Shown piece by piece: positions 17,769-31,261 of a stretch of 64,000 nucleotides of DNA. The translations under genes were made by a program, and so were the position numbers. Source of the DNA: Rhodosorus marinus (Eukaryota; Rhodophyta; Stylonematophyceae; Stylonematales; Stylonemataceae); assembly GCA_029953675.1 (NCBI GenBank), contig JAMWBK010000001.1, forward strand, positions 2,269,001 to 2,333,000, written 5' to 3'. Under the pieces are notes generated by a model that searched no databases, was not told the origin of the DNA, and worked only from the letters and a program-made list of their open reading frames with translations. Numbering within the stretch: position 1 is the stretch's first letter; the number at the start of each line of letters is the position of its first letter.

Positions 17769-20700
17769 CTGCCCCTCAACGTTTGGATTCTTGACTAGGT
17801 CAACGTTTGCTTACTGAAGGCCAGTCTCCCGAGTGGAAGGGAAGTGAGCTATGACTACTCCTACTCCGCGATTACTTCGAATGTGAAGGAGCTCGGCGTA
17901 CTTCCAGAGGCGATTTGTTGTGAACCTCTGGCGAATGGGGCATTGGGAGCTGCCCTTTGTGGATATGCCCGGGTCGGACAGCGAAGGCACTGCATCTTGC
18001 GCTTTTTTACTGGTCCATAGAATTTGGTTGCGATCCGACAACTGAGCAAGGTCACTATGGCCTAGTCCACAACGTTTTGTTGGAGGGGAGAAGACCCAGA
18101 CTTGTACAGCGTACCAAACGGACAAAGTATTGGAGTGAAGTACAGCCGGTGTTGGGTTGCGGAGAGGCGGGAATAGAAAACCCAGAAACCGCGAGGAACA
18201 GGGAAAGAGAGGGCGCATCGGGAGGGGAGACAGGGACGGGGAGACAGTGATGGGCAAACAACGGTCTTGCGTTTTTCGCGCGAAAGGGCTTCTGGATCGT
18301 ATCAAAACTCTGGCTGATCGTGGAGTCCCCGGTGCAGCAATGGCCCCAAGCTCTTCCAGGTTTACCGAAGAGCACTTGCAGGATTCTCGAGAGGGTGCTG
18401 TTCTTTAGTCATTGACTACGGGTTGGCCCGATGGCTTTATCAGCTCCTTAACCACCCCCTTTGTCCGTCACGTTCCTCATCATCATTTATTCAGAGACAA
18501 AAACCCTGAGAAGAAGGAAACTAGCTCACAAACATAGAATCATGCGCGCCTTAACTCGTGGTAGAGTGAGCCAATGGATTAGTAAAAACAAAAAACACAC
18601 CTACGAGTCGAGCGGGTTCGATCACGTCGTAGTAACTTTTGTTTATCCATCACTACCAGTGTCTAGCTGTTCTCCCCTTCTCCCCCCACCTCTCCCCCCT
18701 CCCCCTTGTCCTTCCCAAGTCACCGCCACAAACTCCAGGAGAAAAAGAAAAAAAAAAGGCAATAGAGAACAAATTACAAGAAAAGCCCGGTTTGCCGGTA
18801 AATACCCGCAACCTTCCCCCAACCCAATCACAAATGTTTTTTTAACCCAAAACAAAAAACAAACAAACACTGGCTAAATAGGATCGGGCTATCCCCTGCC
18901 GAAATACGTGCGCAAGAATATACTTTTCGTTTGCCTCGGGCTAATTTACTCTGCACCCCTTCATTTTTTTGTGAGATCACAAATCATAAAAAAGTGTTGT
19001 ATTTTGATATTTTAAAGACCTACTATCCGAGGAGAGAAATAAAAGTATAAAACTCTTTTCTTCTTACCCCCCCTCGCGCCCTTCTCTTCCTCTTCCTCTT
19101 CCTCAGCTCCTCCTTTTTGACGCACTGCTTACATCGCCCGAAAATGTCGAGGTATGAACAGTTGAATTTCTAAAGAATTACCAGCGGACGTGCAACAAGC
19201 GGAGGAGATAGAAAAAAACCGGATTTGTAGGATATGGATATTTATTTTTGGAAATTGATAATGGTTTGGGGCCGGGGAGTGTGGGTTTCCAAAAAAAGGA
19301 ATTTTTTGCTCGTTTTTGATTTTACGAAGAAAAGAGATGAGTGGCGGTTTATGGCGATTGGCTTACAAAATGTTCTGCATCGGGAAAACTTCATCGTTTG
19401 GAGGTTATAGTTGAGGTACTTACAGAATAGGAGTTTCAAGCGTGTTTGGGGGGGGGGGAGAGAGGTGTTCGCGTGTATTTAGTGGATGGGGATCGGGGGA
19501 CGTTGTTGTCGCTGTGGTAGCATCCTCTGTGGAACTTGGTAGAGGTGTGTAGCGACATATACTTGTGTAGGTGGTGCTTGTCATGTCTTGTCATCATTGC
19601 AGCTAGTTTGGAAGGCGGGAGGGCGGACAGTCAGTAGCTGGTGGCAACTGAAGGGTCGATGAACAACTACAAGGCGCGGCTTATGGTTTTGCATGCATCG
19701 GCGAAGAAAGGGGACGGCAACGCAACGAACGAGGTTCTCGAGCCGCACGCAATCTTGCACACGTTCGCTGTCGAAAATTGCATTCGCCTAAATATTTAGT
19801 CCCCAATGCAACCGGGGACAATGGCTTCCAGAGAAGTTTTGCTGGCTCAGTTTCTTTGAGAACGGGGGAGGGGCCAGATGTTCTTAAGGAAACAAAAAGA
19901 AGCACCAGATTCATGTCCGTAAACTTCCTTCTTCATCGCCGGGTGGCTACCGCATCCATTCCCATGTTGCATGGCCTCTCATACCCACAGGTTCAATCAA
20001 CGACAACATAAACGCCCTTCCTAGAAAACGTGGTCCCTCCCATTGTCGAACCTAGTCAAATCTACCCCACCCCTACTCTCGTCACCTCGAAATCAAAGGC
20101 GTCCGATAATTTTCATTCAAAGACAAAACTACACACAACTTGAAACCCTTCAATCACCCCCCTCCATCCCCATTCCCATCGCCCACTTTTCCCCCCTTTT
20201 TCACTCGACAATTGCTGTTCGACTTTCAGGGGAGACAAAAGAAATGCCATATTGTTTTGCCGTTTTCGATGTGGTACGTACAGGCAGACCAGAGTCTTCC
20301 CGGCCAACAGCTTCACACGCTAAACGGGTTTCTCACCTCAATCCAAAACAATAAAATAAAATAATAATTAAAAAACACCTACCGGCTATCGAAGTGGAGG
20401 CAACTTTCCTAAGTTTTCAATAAAACTACTACAACCAACACTTCGTGGCTGGTTTTTTCTTCAATAAAACTAAATCCTGGGAAGACCGATCTTTGCACAA
20501 GGAAAAAAAAGTTTTGAAAATTGAGCTTTACAAAACTTATAGATAAAAAAAGAAGAAGAAAAGCCGTCGATTTTCGTCGATTTAAAGAATTTCCGAGGGG
20601 TGGGGAGAAAACACCTTCTGGCATAGAAGAATGTCATCCAGAATTGAATGAGGAGGGAAAAATATTATTAGGGTGGTGACGATGTACCCCCGTCCCTCCC

Positions 20701-22419
20701 TCTCAACTCAAAAGGAGATGGAAAAATGCTCGAATTGCGACATGATGTGTTTTATATGTATATATTCTTATTCTGTTTTTTGTTGGTTGATTTATTGTGA
20801 AATTCATTGTTCGGTAGATATGGGAATGATTGCGCTTTTTTGTGCACAGGCTTGTTGCGAATCCAATGAATGATCCCATCACCACCCTCCCCCCTCCCCC
20901 ATTTCGGTTTTTCCTTGAGCTTTTGAGGGGCCCGGGGTTTGGGGGGCGGAAGGTACGAGGGAGTGTGAAGTATCTGGTTTGGGGTAAGGATGGTTGCATC
21001 GACCGGCAGGAGGTTGTTGGAGGTTTTAAGTTTGTTTTTTGTGTACGGTTTTGCGGTGGTTTTTTCTTTTTTTGGGGGGGTTGTATTGACTTTTCGATGG
21101 AGGTGCGGTGCAACTCCGGGACGTGCTTTGTTGGCGGTACCCCCCGCAAAATGGATGCATGAGTCTAGTCCTGCCCTTCTTCTTTTTAGCACTCTTCTCC
21201 TTTGCTGACGGCGACGAAAGGGAAATTGTCACAACCACAAGCTAAAGTCTTGTGTGTGCTGCGCAAAAATCTGGTCAAGTACTCCTAAAAGGATACACCC
21301 CCTAGTGGAGCCGCTAGAGGATTGAGAAGAAGGCTATCAATGCCTTACTGAGGCAACCCCGTGCAAATGAGAGGATCCTTGACACCAATCCTTGCCGCTC
21401 TAACGCTTGTCTAAGGCACGGCATACGAGAGATTCCAAAGCACATCTGACGTCTCACTTTCATCGTACAAAAACAGCATCGTTTCCTACCCCCCCATCGA
21501 CTTTTCTCCTCTTCCCTCCGCCTCCCACCCCCACCCCAAGGGTCCAATCTCCAATTCCTATGCAATCCTCGAACTCAATCAACCAAGGCAGGAAGGGGGG
21601 GGGGTTAAGTAATCTGTATCCACAAAACAAAACTAAACAAAAGCAAATTCTTGCCCAACCCAATCTTTCCCCTTTTTAATGTTTTGCAGAAACAATCAAA
21701 CCCTGCAAACAAAAAAAATGTGCACGAACAAACCCCTCCCAAAATCTTCCCAAACACTCCAAAGAAAGAAATCATCTATGCAAACTCAAAGTTCACCCCC
21801 TGCCCCGCTCCACTCCCTCTCTCTTTCTCTCCCCCACCACCCCTTCCCTCATGTCCCGCCAGAAAAAACAGGATATAGTTAAAAATATGGAAACTTAATA
21901 CGAAAAACTTAGAAAGAAACCAGAGTGAATCTCGTAAGTTTTTTGGTTTTACTGCGATAAGGAAAAGGCCTTTGGAATTGGAGACTAGAGACAGGGTCTG
22001 TTGGTGGGGTGTGTATGTGTAAGCGACCGAAGGGACAGAACGGAAGAGAGAAATGTTGAGGTTGGGACTTTTTGGAGAGGGGGGATGTTGAAAAGTTGTC
22101 AAGACGGTTAGTATTTTGTTTACCGAGTAGAAGTGAATGAGGTTGTGTGAATGGGATTAAAGGAGTTAATAAGGACTGATATAGAGAGAGGGAGGAGAAG
22201 GACGTTTGTGGTGCAGTTGAAGCGGTGGAGAGGAGTTGGTAGGAAGGGGGGGTGGGGATGAGGGCGGAGGAAGGTGGTGTGGGTGGCGATGTGGGGCACA
22301 TGAGGAATTGGGAGAGTTTGGTGAAAATTTTGTGAAGGCTTTTTTTGGCGGGGGTGGGGGTTGGTTTTGAGTGAGTGGATGGATTTTGGAGTGGGAAGAA
22401 GGGGATTTTGGGATTGTGG
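17769..22419. other. Gene-poor region
   Basis: No gene recognised. Polypyrimidine/polypurine stretches are common (18,670-18,720; 19,065-19,110; 20,880-21,080; 21,480-21,610; 21,800-21,860). G8-G10 tracts occur at about 19,448 and 21,594. Long frames here are caused by low-complexity sequence without stops. 21,900-22,370 is the G-rich 5' flank of the zinc-finger gene. Confidence 0.4.
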
Positions 22420-22785
22420 ATGGACGTTAAGGAATTGTTGGTGAAGGAGGAGGATGAGGGGTCGGCAGGAGAGGATCAGTATCCGTGTGGGATCTGTACG
22501 ATGGTTTTGGAGTCGAGAGATGCGAAGCTGTCTCATGTACGGAGCGTGCACGAGGGGCTCAGGGTTGTGAGGCCTGCAGAAAACTTGGAAACCAGGAAGA
22601 CAGTTCGCAAGTACCCCTGTGAGGTCTGCGGGAAGACCTTTGGCTCGTCTTCTGTGACCAACCGACATCGGAGAATGGTGCATCTCAAGGAGCGACCTTT
22701 CAGCTGCTCCATTTGTAACAAGAGTTTTGCCACTAGAGTATGTGTGAAACGGCACGAGAGGAAAACTCACGCCAGAAGACTCTAG
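22420..22785 (+). CDS. Small C2H2 zinc-finger protein (three fingers)
   Basis: A 121-residue protein from ATG 22420. The frame is open further upstream, but only from a GTG. An acidic N-terminus (MDVKELLVKEEDEG) is followed by three fingers: YPCGIC...KLSHVRSVH, YPCEVCGKTFGSSSVTNRHRRMVH and FSCSICNKSFATRVCVKRHERKTH. Fingers 2 and 3 are canonical C-x2-C-x12-H-x4-H and are joined by the KERPF linker typical of DNA-binding arrays. Finger 1 is separated by about 25 residues. It is probably a nuclear DNA-binding protein, with the target unknown. The partial gene at 63,865 starts very similarly (MDLKLLL) and also leads into a C2H2 finger. Confidence 0.85.
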   Translation: MDVKELLVKEEDEGSAGEDQYPCGICTMVLESRDAKLSHVRSVHEGLRVVRPAENLETRKTVRKYPCEVCGKTFGSSSVTNRHRRMVHLKERPFSCSICNKSFATRVCVKRHERKTHARRL

Positions 22786-23446
22786 TGGTGAGAGGCGCCA
22801 ACCTTGCCCCCGCTCCAGGGACGAGATATTTTGGCAAAAGACCCTCCTGTTTTTATTGTACAGACGAATCCTTGATCACGCCAAGAGACTGCACTAAGCA
22901 AAAAAAGATAAAATGCGCCAAACTTCCTTCAACGGGAAAGCTTTGGAAGGCAGGCAAGACCCAGCTCTTGGCCCCCATTGTAAAGTTTGACCCCGCCTAC
23001 CCAGCCTCCTGCTTTCACTTCCGAGAAGCCCCAGGTTTTTGGCAAAGCGTATTCCCTCTTCGTACCCTTATAATATCCGGGTACCATAAGGGGATGAAAA
23101 AGCGTTTTGCTTTTCTTTCTTTCAGTAAAGTAACTATCTTCACTACACTGTCGTTAAATATTCTGTAGGGCAATCAACCCTCCCCACCCGCTGCCGCGGG
23201 GGTAGGGGGGAGGTACTCAGCAGATAGCCCACGGAAATTCTCCACATGATAGGTGGACGCTGACTCACTGAAGACGGCGTTTTCCCTCTTGACGGTTCAG
23301 CATCTGTCCTTGGAACTTTCGGGGGCTGCCTAGAACGATATCCTATGGGGAATCCGATACCCGGATCGATCAGCTTCAACCCTCCCGCGCCAGATAGATA
23401 CCACTACCATCGATGAACTCCATGTTACGCATGTCCACGGCGATGC
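22786..23446. other. Convergent intergenic region
   Basis: The 3' flanks of the zinc-finger gene (+) and MED10 (-). There is a GC-rich palindromic patch CCGCTGCCGCGGG at about 23,190. I see no gene. Confidence 0.4.
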
Positions 23447-25373
23447 TCATTCCTTGGCGACAGTTTCCACCGTGTTGGAGATGCGGCTCTGTGCGACCTT
23501 CTCCGCCAGAGAATCGCTGAACGTCTTCATGATGTTCAGCTTGCCAAGGGCTGCACTATTTGCTTCCTCGCACATTTCCCTAGAGCGATGAAAATTGAAA
23601 ATCGAGCCTGTTAGTGCTGACTGCGCGCCTGCAGTTCGATTCAGGATAGCTTCTAATTCCCCACAGCGCCTTGCCATGTTCACCAAGTGCGTGCGCAGAC
23701 AAGCGAGAGCTTATGGAAGCACAATCCACCGCTGGGGCTCTTGTAAAATGACTACTTACAAAAGTTCCTGTGTCACAATGAGCGGATTTCTTCCTCTGTC
23801 GATGGCTTCCAAAACCTGAAACGGTACATTCGTATTCACAGTGCCTGCCCTCATATCAAGCTCCCTCAGGTCTACGGTCAGTTGATTCCTGTCGATGCAA
23901 AGAGAACAACACGAGTAAGTAAGTGATGAGGTCAGCCGTAAGCAAGAGGAAACCCCGTTGCTGGGACAGTCGGACGGCGTGCCGATCGTCGTGATCGAAA
24001 GCTTACACTTTCGCGAAGAGGTTATTCTGATCGTCATTGGAGAAGTTGGTGACCATGACCGCGATTTGATTCAAAGTCTCCGCGGTGTTCTCGAGAGCCC
24101 GCTCTAGTTCGATGAGCTCCGGAGATGTCTGTAGTTCCATACCGTCGCCCTGCGACATCTGCAGCGGGGTCATTCCGCCCGTTGGCGGAGATGCGGAAGG
24201 AGCTGAAGATTCCGATTCCATACCAGCAGATTCCGCAGCAGAATCTGCTCCAGTAACGGATGGAGCTCTATCAGGAGCAACTGCTGGTGGGGCTTTCGCT
24301 TTCGGGGGTGGTTCGCCGGCTAACAGGGGGGCCTGGGGTGGAAGAGCCCCTGAAGGCGGACTCGCAAGCGGTACCGCCGGAGCTGCCGGTTTCGTTCGAG
24401 TCTCTCCTTTCCCGTCTTTTCCCTCGTCGCCTTGTTTCTCCACTTTCGGTCCCTCCTCAGGTTGGCTTCCATTGACTGGGTTCTGGTTCTCCTCGGTCCT
24501 TTTCTTGTCCGCCTGTTCAGTCGCTTCCTGCGTGGCACTCGCGCTATCGAGCTTGGCCGGATCGCTCCCGGCTCCATTCGTTTCCTCTACTGTCCCTTTT
24601 ACCTCCGAAGCAGCTGGCGCGGATGTGCCTAGGGGTTCACTCTGTTGAGGTACAACGGGCTGCAGAGGCAAGCTCCCATCGCCGCCGGCGCGCTCTGTTC
24701 TCATCACCGGTTCCTTCTGCACCTCTGATATCTGAGCCTCGGCTCCCTCCGGCTGGGGCTCTTCGTTGTCCGCGGGAGGCTCCTCGGGGTTGGGCTCAGC
24801 AAATCCACTGTCTTGGGGCTTCGGTTGATCCTCGGGAGCTGCCTTCTCAGTGGTAGATTCTTCCGCATCACCTGCAGCGGCCTCTTCAGGCGCACCCCCG
24901 GGCTCCCATAGATCGGCTTGTGGCTTTCCTATTTCTTGCACAAAGTTCGAAGAGTCCCATTGTTGCGCCTCGTCCTTGGAACCGTCCAGTTTATCTTCAC
25001 CAGTTACAGCATCGTCTGCACAAATGACAACGAAAAACCATCAATTCGCAAAATATCTACCCTCATTTCTCACAAGAAAAGCAGAAAAAAAGCAGTCGTC
25101 TTCCCAAATTTTTTGTTCGGTGTATTTACCTTCAATATCCACCATTTCTATAGGCGGCTCCTTGCCCCCCTCTGCGTCTCGTGGCACAAGCTCAGCAACA
25201 GCTGCATCAAGGATATCCGCATTTTCCGATATGACGGGGTTCGGCACTTTCGAAGCTTCAGGTCCACCTTCCTCCATAGCCACCAAATCTCCCTGTACCG
25301 CGTCATCCACATCATCGTTTATCATCACGGTATCACCGTTAACGTCCTTCTCGACGCCAGTCTCTTCCGTCAT
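23447..25373 (-). CDS. MED10: Mediator complex subunit 10 with a long disordered N-terminal extension
   Basis: Four exons: 25373-25130, 25015-24007, 23888-23760 and 23579-23447 (504 residues, phases 1, 2 and 2). The Med10 domain occupies about residues 380-490. It comprises ELIELERALENTAETLNQIAVMVTNF, NNLFAKVNQLTVDLRELDM, VPFQVLEAIDRGRNPLIVTQELLE and a final helix MKTFSDSLAEKV. The V-P-x-x-V-[LF]-x-x-[IY]-[DI]-x-G-R-N-P block is the family signature. MED10 belongs to the Mediator middle module that bridges activators and RNA polymerase II. Canonical MED10 is only about 135-200 residues. Here about 380 residues rich in Glu, Pro, Ala, Ser and Gly precede the domain. The last intron is placed at TTTCATCGCTCTAG|GG because reading through would insert about 30 unrelated residues inside the domain. 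Confidence 0.85.
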
Positions 25374-26989
25374 TATGCCAACTTCTGGAACAAAGAAACC
25401 TCAAAACTTCCGCACAAGGCAGCGCCACCACCTCTCAACCACTCAAACTAAACAAAATCTGACCTGCTGTTGCCTTCGCTGTTCTCTCGTAAGTATCGAT
25501 CACATCTCCTCAATCCCTTCCGAACCATCCAAAACTGCGATACGAACGTTTTGATGCTCAAGAAAACACAGAAATTCTCAAACTAAGCAAAAGCTTGACC
25601 TCTTTCATTCACATTTCTATCTCCAAAATTAACCAAACCATCCTCAGCCTCGAAAATCCAAACTCCAACAACCACCCTCCCCCGCCCCCCCGAACAAAAC
25701 CGAGAGATTCACAGCGAGAAAGCAAAGTACCGATTCTCAACGAAAACGCAGAACAACCCACAAAAAGCAGAGCCTAATCCGCTCTTCTGCTAATCAAACC
25801 CAATACCGTGCTCAATCCCTCTCCTCCCCCCCAAAAAGGTCCCCCCTCCACACTTATCACCATGCAAAACCGCCAAATCTAAAAAAAACAGCAGGATGAG
25901 GAACGATACAATGATCAGTTCCCCTCCTCCCCCCTCACCCCCCGACAAATTACAAACTTTAAAACAGCATAACGTCAAATCTTAACCCTTCAATTCTACA
26001 TTCTCCCTCTAAACAAAAAAAAGGCTCCATCTAGATCTCCCAATCTCTCCTCCCCAAGTCCCTCTTCCCCTTCAACCCTAAAACCCCAAATTGACCCGCG
26101 CCCATCCCCATCCTCAACAAATTCCCCTCCGAACTCTCCAAAAATCTATCCTCACACTCGGGTACAGAACTTCGAAAATTCCTGCTTGGCCAAGATCCGT
26201 TGCCCATTGATACTGGGACATTCTCTTTTTCACGAGAGGCAATCATTGAGACTTATTTTGATTGAATATAGTCAATATTATGCTTAGGTTGACTGATGGC
26301 GGGAAGAAGGTTGGAGGAGAGGTTGACGAGTACAGGTTGAGTTTTGTGGATGTTTGGTTCGACTGGGGGTTGTTTCGTTTGTTTGTTTTTGCTTTACTTT
26401 GATTACCTGGGAATAAAAACACAGGAAGCTGCTCATTGTCCCCCCATCCCCCTCCCGGGGCCTTCAAGAGGCTGACCCCCTTTTTTGTTGAGGAACAGGC
26501 TGTAAGCGTGGTCACCGGGTGGAGTATGCGGAAGCCGCAGTGGAAACTGAAAGCTTTGGCCTCGCATACGAAAGGATTTTACCGACCAAACTTGCGGCTA
26601 TTTAACCGTTGGAATAGCGCGACGGTGGCACTACCGCTGAAGGGGCGACTTTCCTCTGTTTCATACCCTCTTCGCTCGTCGCTTAGTACTTGTCGGCTCT
26701 TGCTACCTCAAACATACCTTCCATGCCCTAGGTTGTTCGCGCCCGTTTCAGGCCCTGTGATAGTGGACCACAGCCAGCGCAGTAGAGTGCGGGGTCCACC
26801 AGCTCGCAGAGGAACATGTTTGTATCGAAGTGTTCGTACGGATCGGTTTATAAAAAAAAAAGAAACAGTGTTTTTGTTTTGTTGGTCGACAGGGTCACTC
26901 GGATTTTTCCAAGAAACTTCACTGCTTTTGCGATAATGCTCGTCCGCCTCCTCTGTCCAGCCAACTCGCCTTGGTCTCGTCGCGTTCCC
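25374..26989. other. Intergenic region between MED10 and VAP
   Basis: 25,380-26,100 is C/A-rich and probably carries the MED10 5' UTR and promoter. 26,240-26,400 is AT-rich. 26,430-26,990 has an open plus-strand frame of about 166 codons that matches no family. No RNA genes seen. Confidence 0.4.
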
Positions 26990-28179
26990 TCAGACAAGTA
27001 ACTGGACGGAGCAGTCAATCACGCGCTCAGGTCAAGCCGCCAAAGTCTATTGTGTTGCAAGGAACAGCTTACCTTTATCGAAAATGCGGTAATCGCCAGC
27101 ATTAGAATGATCTGTACTCCGGAAACTCCCATGTAAGAGTGCTCCGCTACGTCACTGGAATCTACAATACCGAGCGTGACCAAACAAGCACTCGATGAGG
27201 ATGACTCGAGTCCAGGAGGAAAACGACATAGGTGTTGGAAAGGAAGAACAAACCTTGGTTGGAGGTCGACGCTTCGATGTTACGCTTGAGCTCGTTAATT
27301 TGCAGTGAACGTTCGTTAATTTCTTTCTCAATCTCGTTAGCCATCCGTCGTCTTCTCTTCAGAAGCTCCTCTCCTGAATAAGTAGTTGACTTCACGCTTG
27401 CGCTCGTTCTTAAGAAGCCAATGCGCGGAGTTCGAAGCTGTCCAGTTAGTTCTTCCAAGCTTTCCTAGACATTCCCAGAGCAAAGCAACTCGGGCGGAAC
27501 TGGAGTCTCGCGAACTAAGGGGAGCACGCTTACTCTGACGGGGTTATAACAGTTCTGCCTTTATCCACATTCGCTTCTGACTCCATTTTATCGGCGATCT
27601 CCTTCCATTGAGAGTCCTCCCCAATCACCATTTTCACCGGGAAAAGCTGAAAACGTGTAGTTTTCGGTGGAACTTCTTGCCATAGCTATGATACACCAAG
27701 CAGAGACATGAGAGATTCAGAAAAACGCTACAAATGACACAGATCGGTGTTTCCTCTCACGCACCTCGGCAATATCAGCTGACTCGGTTCTGGGCATTGG
27801 GGCAGTCTGAGCAGAGATCAACGGGTAGTATCAAACAGAGGCAAAAGCACAAGCGCTCAGAAATGCAACATCCACGCCTTTCTTTCTCAGAAACATTTGG
27901 GGGTTGCATCACCTCTAAGCGAAACTTGTCCCTGCAGGAGAAGACATCGGGAGGAATCTGCGAATACGCGGTCATCCGAATCACGACCGCAATCTTCTGG
28001 TCCGGAGGGACGACTCCCGCAGGCGGATTCACAGAATATCTTTCCATCTTCGATAACTTCAGCTTGAACAGCACCGGGAGCTCCGACGTAGACTCCAGCT
28101 CAAGCGTACAACTCGCAGGCACGTCCGGAGTGATCGTGAAGACCATCTCCTTTGCGCTTGGCTTTATCAGCGCCTCCAT
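26990..28179 (-). CDS. VAP-type MSP-domain protein (ER tail-anchored contact-site receptor)
   Basis: Five exons inferred: 28179-27913, 27685-27569 (or to 27551), 27464-27254, 27161-27073 and 27001-26990, giving about 231 residues. Residues 1-89 are the major-sperm-protein domain: MEALIKPSAKEMVFTITP, then SELPVLFKLK, ERYSVNPPAGVVPPDQKIAVVI and FSCRDKFRLE. The P-P-x-G-x-[VI]-x-P block is the FFAT-binding side. A coiled-coil follows (EELLKRRRRMANEIEKEINERSLQINELKRNIE), and the C-terminus is hydrophobic (GVSGVQIILMLAITAFSI). This is the VAP layout: cytosolic MSP, stalk, ER tail anchor. VAPs recruit lipid-transfer proteins at ER contact sites. The donor of exon 2 has two phase-compatible choices. 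The other junctions are phase-consistent. Confidence 0.82.
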
Positions 28180-31100
28180 TTAAAAAAAGACAGTAAACCC
28201 CCAAACGATAGGAAAATTTGATGCCCTAAGAAGCAGAATTCAAAGATGGCAGAAAGAAGAAAATTTCTCTCTTGTAATGCCAAACAGAGCCAGTCCCTCC
28301 GCACACCGGCCTAAGTCTCAATCGGGTCCTGATTCATAGCGATCCTACCACAATCAAACCGACACAAAAAATCACGGACGCGTGTTAGGTTTTCAATGGA
28401 ATAATTTCAAGATACAACGCGTGCCATGTTTTAATTGGTATTTTTACTCAAGACACGTGTACATTGAAAATTGGTTATTACCAACGAGAAGGACGCGTGG
28501 CGTATTTATGTGGTCAAAGGGGAATGGGACGGGATGGCGAACATGGACGCGCGCCGGTAAGAGGACACACCTCCGCGTTGCACACAGAGTTGGCGACCAG
28601 GCTGACGCTCTTGTACAGGACTGCGGGATGGACATTTGAGCAGGTCTAGTTTCGTGGTGTTTGTTTCGTGCTGATATGAGGCCACTTGGATCGTTTGTGC
28701 TTCCCGGAATGTGACATCGTTCAGTAGTCGCGGATTGCGCCGTGCGCCGAACACGGGCTAACAAGAAGACACGTATTCGGCGTAGCCCACGCTAGTCGTC
28801 GGGTAGTACTAATAGACGCAACAGAAGTCGAGTCTCCCGCTCCCTGAAACTCCTTTGCTCGGTTTTGCATGCTCGACGAGAGTTCCCGGCCACAAAAAAC
28901 AGTGCACAACGTAATGCCCTGGACAGGCGGGAAGACTATTCAACTGCGAAAACCACACGAAGGCTATCCGGACAAAGCTCGAGGATAGGTACGTTGAGAC
29001 TACTTCATGTAATGCATCTGCGCCTTCGGCCAGTTACTTGCCTCAGCTTGCAGGAAACCTCATCGATTGCAGTATTGGGCGAAACCGGGGATGAAGTTGC
29101 AGCTTAACAATCAAAAGGCTCTGTCCGACCGCTTCAATTCAGCCTATTGTTTGCAAGCTCACATATTTCCCTTCAGCCTCGTCCTGAACCATGTTCTACG
29201 CCTATACATGAACCTGGACTAGTTCCAAGGCGGTCATACTGCTTCCTTGACATCCATCAGCCAGATACGGGCAGCGCCCTGCCCGTTTGGCCTGACACCA
29301 TCATCCCAATCACCCAAACCAAGCCAGTTGCTCCTAACCGACAACGGGAAAGTGAGCTTTCCTTCCCCCAGTCGGTTTTGCTTACAAAAACAAGAGAAAA
29401 AAGAGTGCAGCTAACTAATCCAAACCGAGACTACTCACTTCAGGGTTAGTTCTCCACCCATCTGATGGTGGGGAAAAATTAGTGCAAAACCGTTTTGGGG
29501 TACTATGGTAAGGTTTTAAGAGAAAAACAATTTTGTCGGCCCTCGAGCAGACGAAATATTTTCAGAATTCAAGGGACCGACATCTTTGCTGCTCGGAATA
29601 GGTTTGAAATTAAGCATGCCTTTCCAAAACGGATATGTTGCAGTGTATTTTCTACTATTTTTCATTAATTAGGGCATATCCAGGTGAGGTCGGATTGGGC
29701 GATGAAAAAGTGGAAAATCTGAATCGCTTGATGCTACGCGTCGGTTTGTTCAAAAAGTGGAGGGGGGTAAATCACTTTACACATACTCCACTTTTTCTAA
29801 TAACACTCGTCAAAAATCCCATATTCAAAAAATTACCACCGCTTTAATCCACCTCCCTTACTCGAGCTCATTAGGAACCACCTGCACCATTGAACTTCTC
29901 AATACGTATTAATATCTCCCTTTCTTATTTTTATTAACAATAAAGAACAAATTCACCAGCCAAGTCCATTTCTGCACCCCCCCTCCTTCTCATCAAACCC
30001 GGAAGGGCGCTAGTGGATCGTCAGGCACCTTTTTTCAGATTACTACGATATTTATTTTTCAAATATATTTAGGGGCTCCCATTTCGGCAAATACGACCAG
30101 ACGAAGATTTCGTTTCTCAAGGATAGTCTTCAAAATAACAAAAAAACCTTTTTAGATAAATATTATTATGGAATATCGAGGTGTTGTTTTTTTTTGAAGC
30201 CGGTTAGTATATCATTTCATAATTGAAAAAAGCTTCCTCGCGCTCCAAACCGGCAGAAAAAAACCAGGAATTGTTTTTGTTTTCGAATCAAGAGTAAGGC
30301 ACACTACGTAAAGGGGAGTTAGCGGATACCGAGTAAGTTTCTCTCCACAGGACATAAATATTGTATTTCAAAAACGTTTAGAACTATTGTTGATATGATT
30401 GGACAACAAAGTGAAAAAAAAACCAACACCCATGTCCAAAGGAGTTTTTTGAAAGATTTTTCAGAAGCGAATTCATCCGATGACGAAATTTAGACCTGAT
30501 CATACCATTCCGAACCTAGTTTTCTGCTCTTTTTTTAGTATAAATTTTGTTTGAGGTTCTTCCACATTCAGCAGCCAGAGCGCGTTCTCTTTCTTGATAC
30601 ACAACTACCTTTAGGCTGTGATAAGTTTACTGATTATGACTCCCGCCATTCAACGGCCAGAGGCTTTCTCTTTCTTGATGTGGGACTTTCCCCCTTCCCC
30701 TCCCCCCCCACCAGCTCAACAGTTGGCGTAGAGCAAGCAGGCAACCTCATCATTTTCCAAAAAAAAATTATAGTTGGAACATCCCTAAATCTACGAAGTC
30801 CAATAGATATTTGTTAAAAGGGGTGAGGAGGGAGCAAAAAGTTATTCAGCGTCTTACCGGTTAATTGAATTAATTATAAAATATCATATGTATTGAGGGG
30901 AATGGGAAACGAGTAAAAGGGAAGGGGGGGGGGGCAAGGGAGCAGGGAAAGAAATATTTTACTTTAGTGCCTAGTTTATCAGTAAGCTGGAGTTTCCCGT
31001 CATGATGTATGATTAGTTTTTTTGCTGAAGGCGGTGGGCAGCTCCTCAATCTAAGAGTTAAGTTGGGAAATGTGGGGGTCGGAGAGCGAGCGGGGGGAGG

Positions 31101-31261
31101 GGCTGGGAAAGGGGTTGGGCTAAGAGAAGGTGTTTGTACAAAGTTTTGGCTTTTGTGGAAGGGATGTACGAGGATCGATCTCTTAGGGCTAGTTTTTTTT
31201 TGGAGGAGAATTTGACCAGGAGATGTTGAGTTAGAGAACGAAATTATTTTTTTGCTTCAAG
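28180..31261. other. Gene-poor region 5' of Hint protein 1
   Basis: 28.2-29.5 kb is of balanced composition and rich in small hairpins, for example at 29,267-29,286 and the nested AACCGAC/GTCGGTT stem around 29,335-29,378. 29.5-31.0 kb is strongly AT-rich with no coding signal. G9 tract at about 30,926. No gene recognised. Confidence 0.4.
29267..29286. repeat. Perfect 8-bp GC-rich stem-loop
   Basis: ACGGGCAG (29267-29274), loop CGCC, CTGCCCGT (29279-29286). Pairing continues outward after a small interruption (CCA...TGG). Confidence 0.75.

Noticed and set aside
24085-24648. Plus-strand 187-codon frame opposite MED10
   Set aside because: It is the shadow of the low-complexity acidic exon. 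Its composition is only the complement of Glu/Pro/Ala codons.
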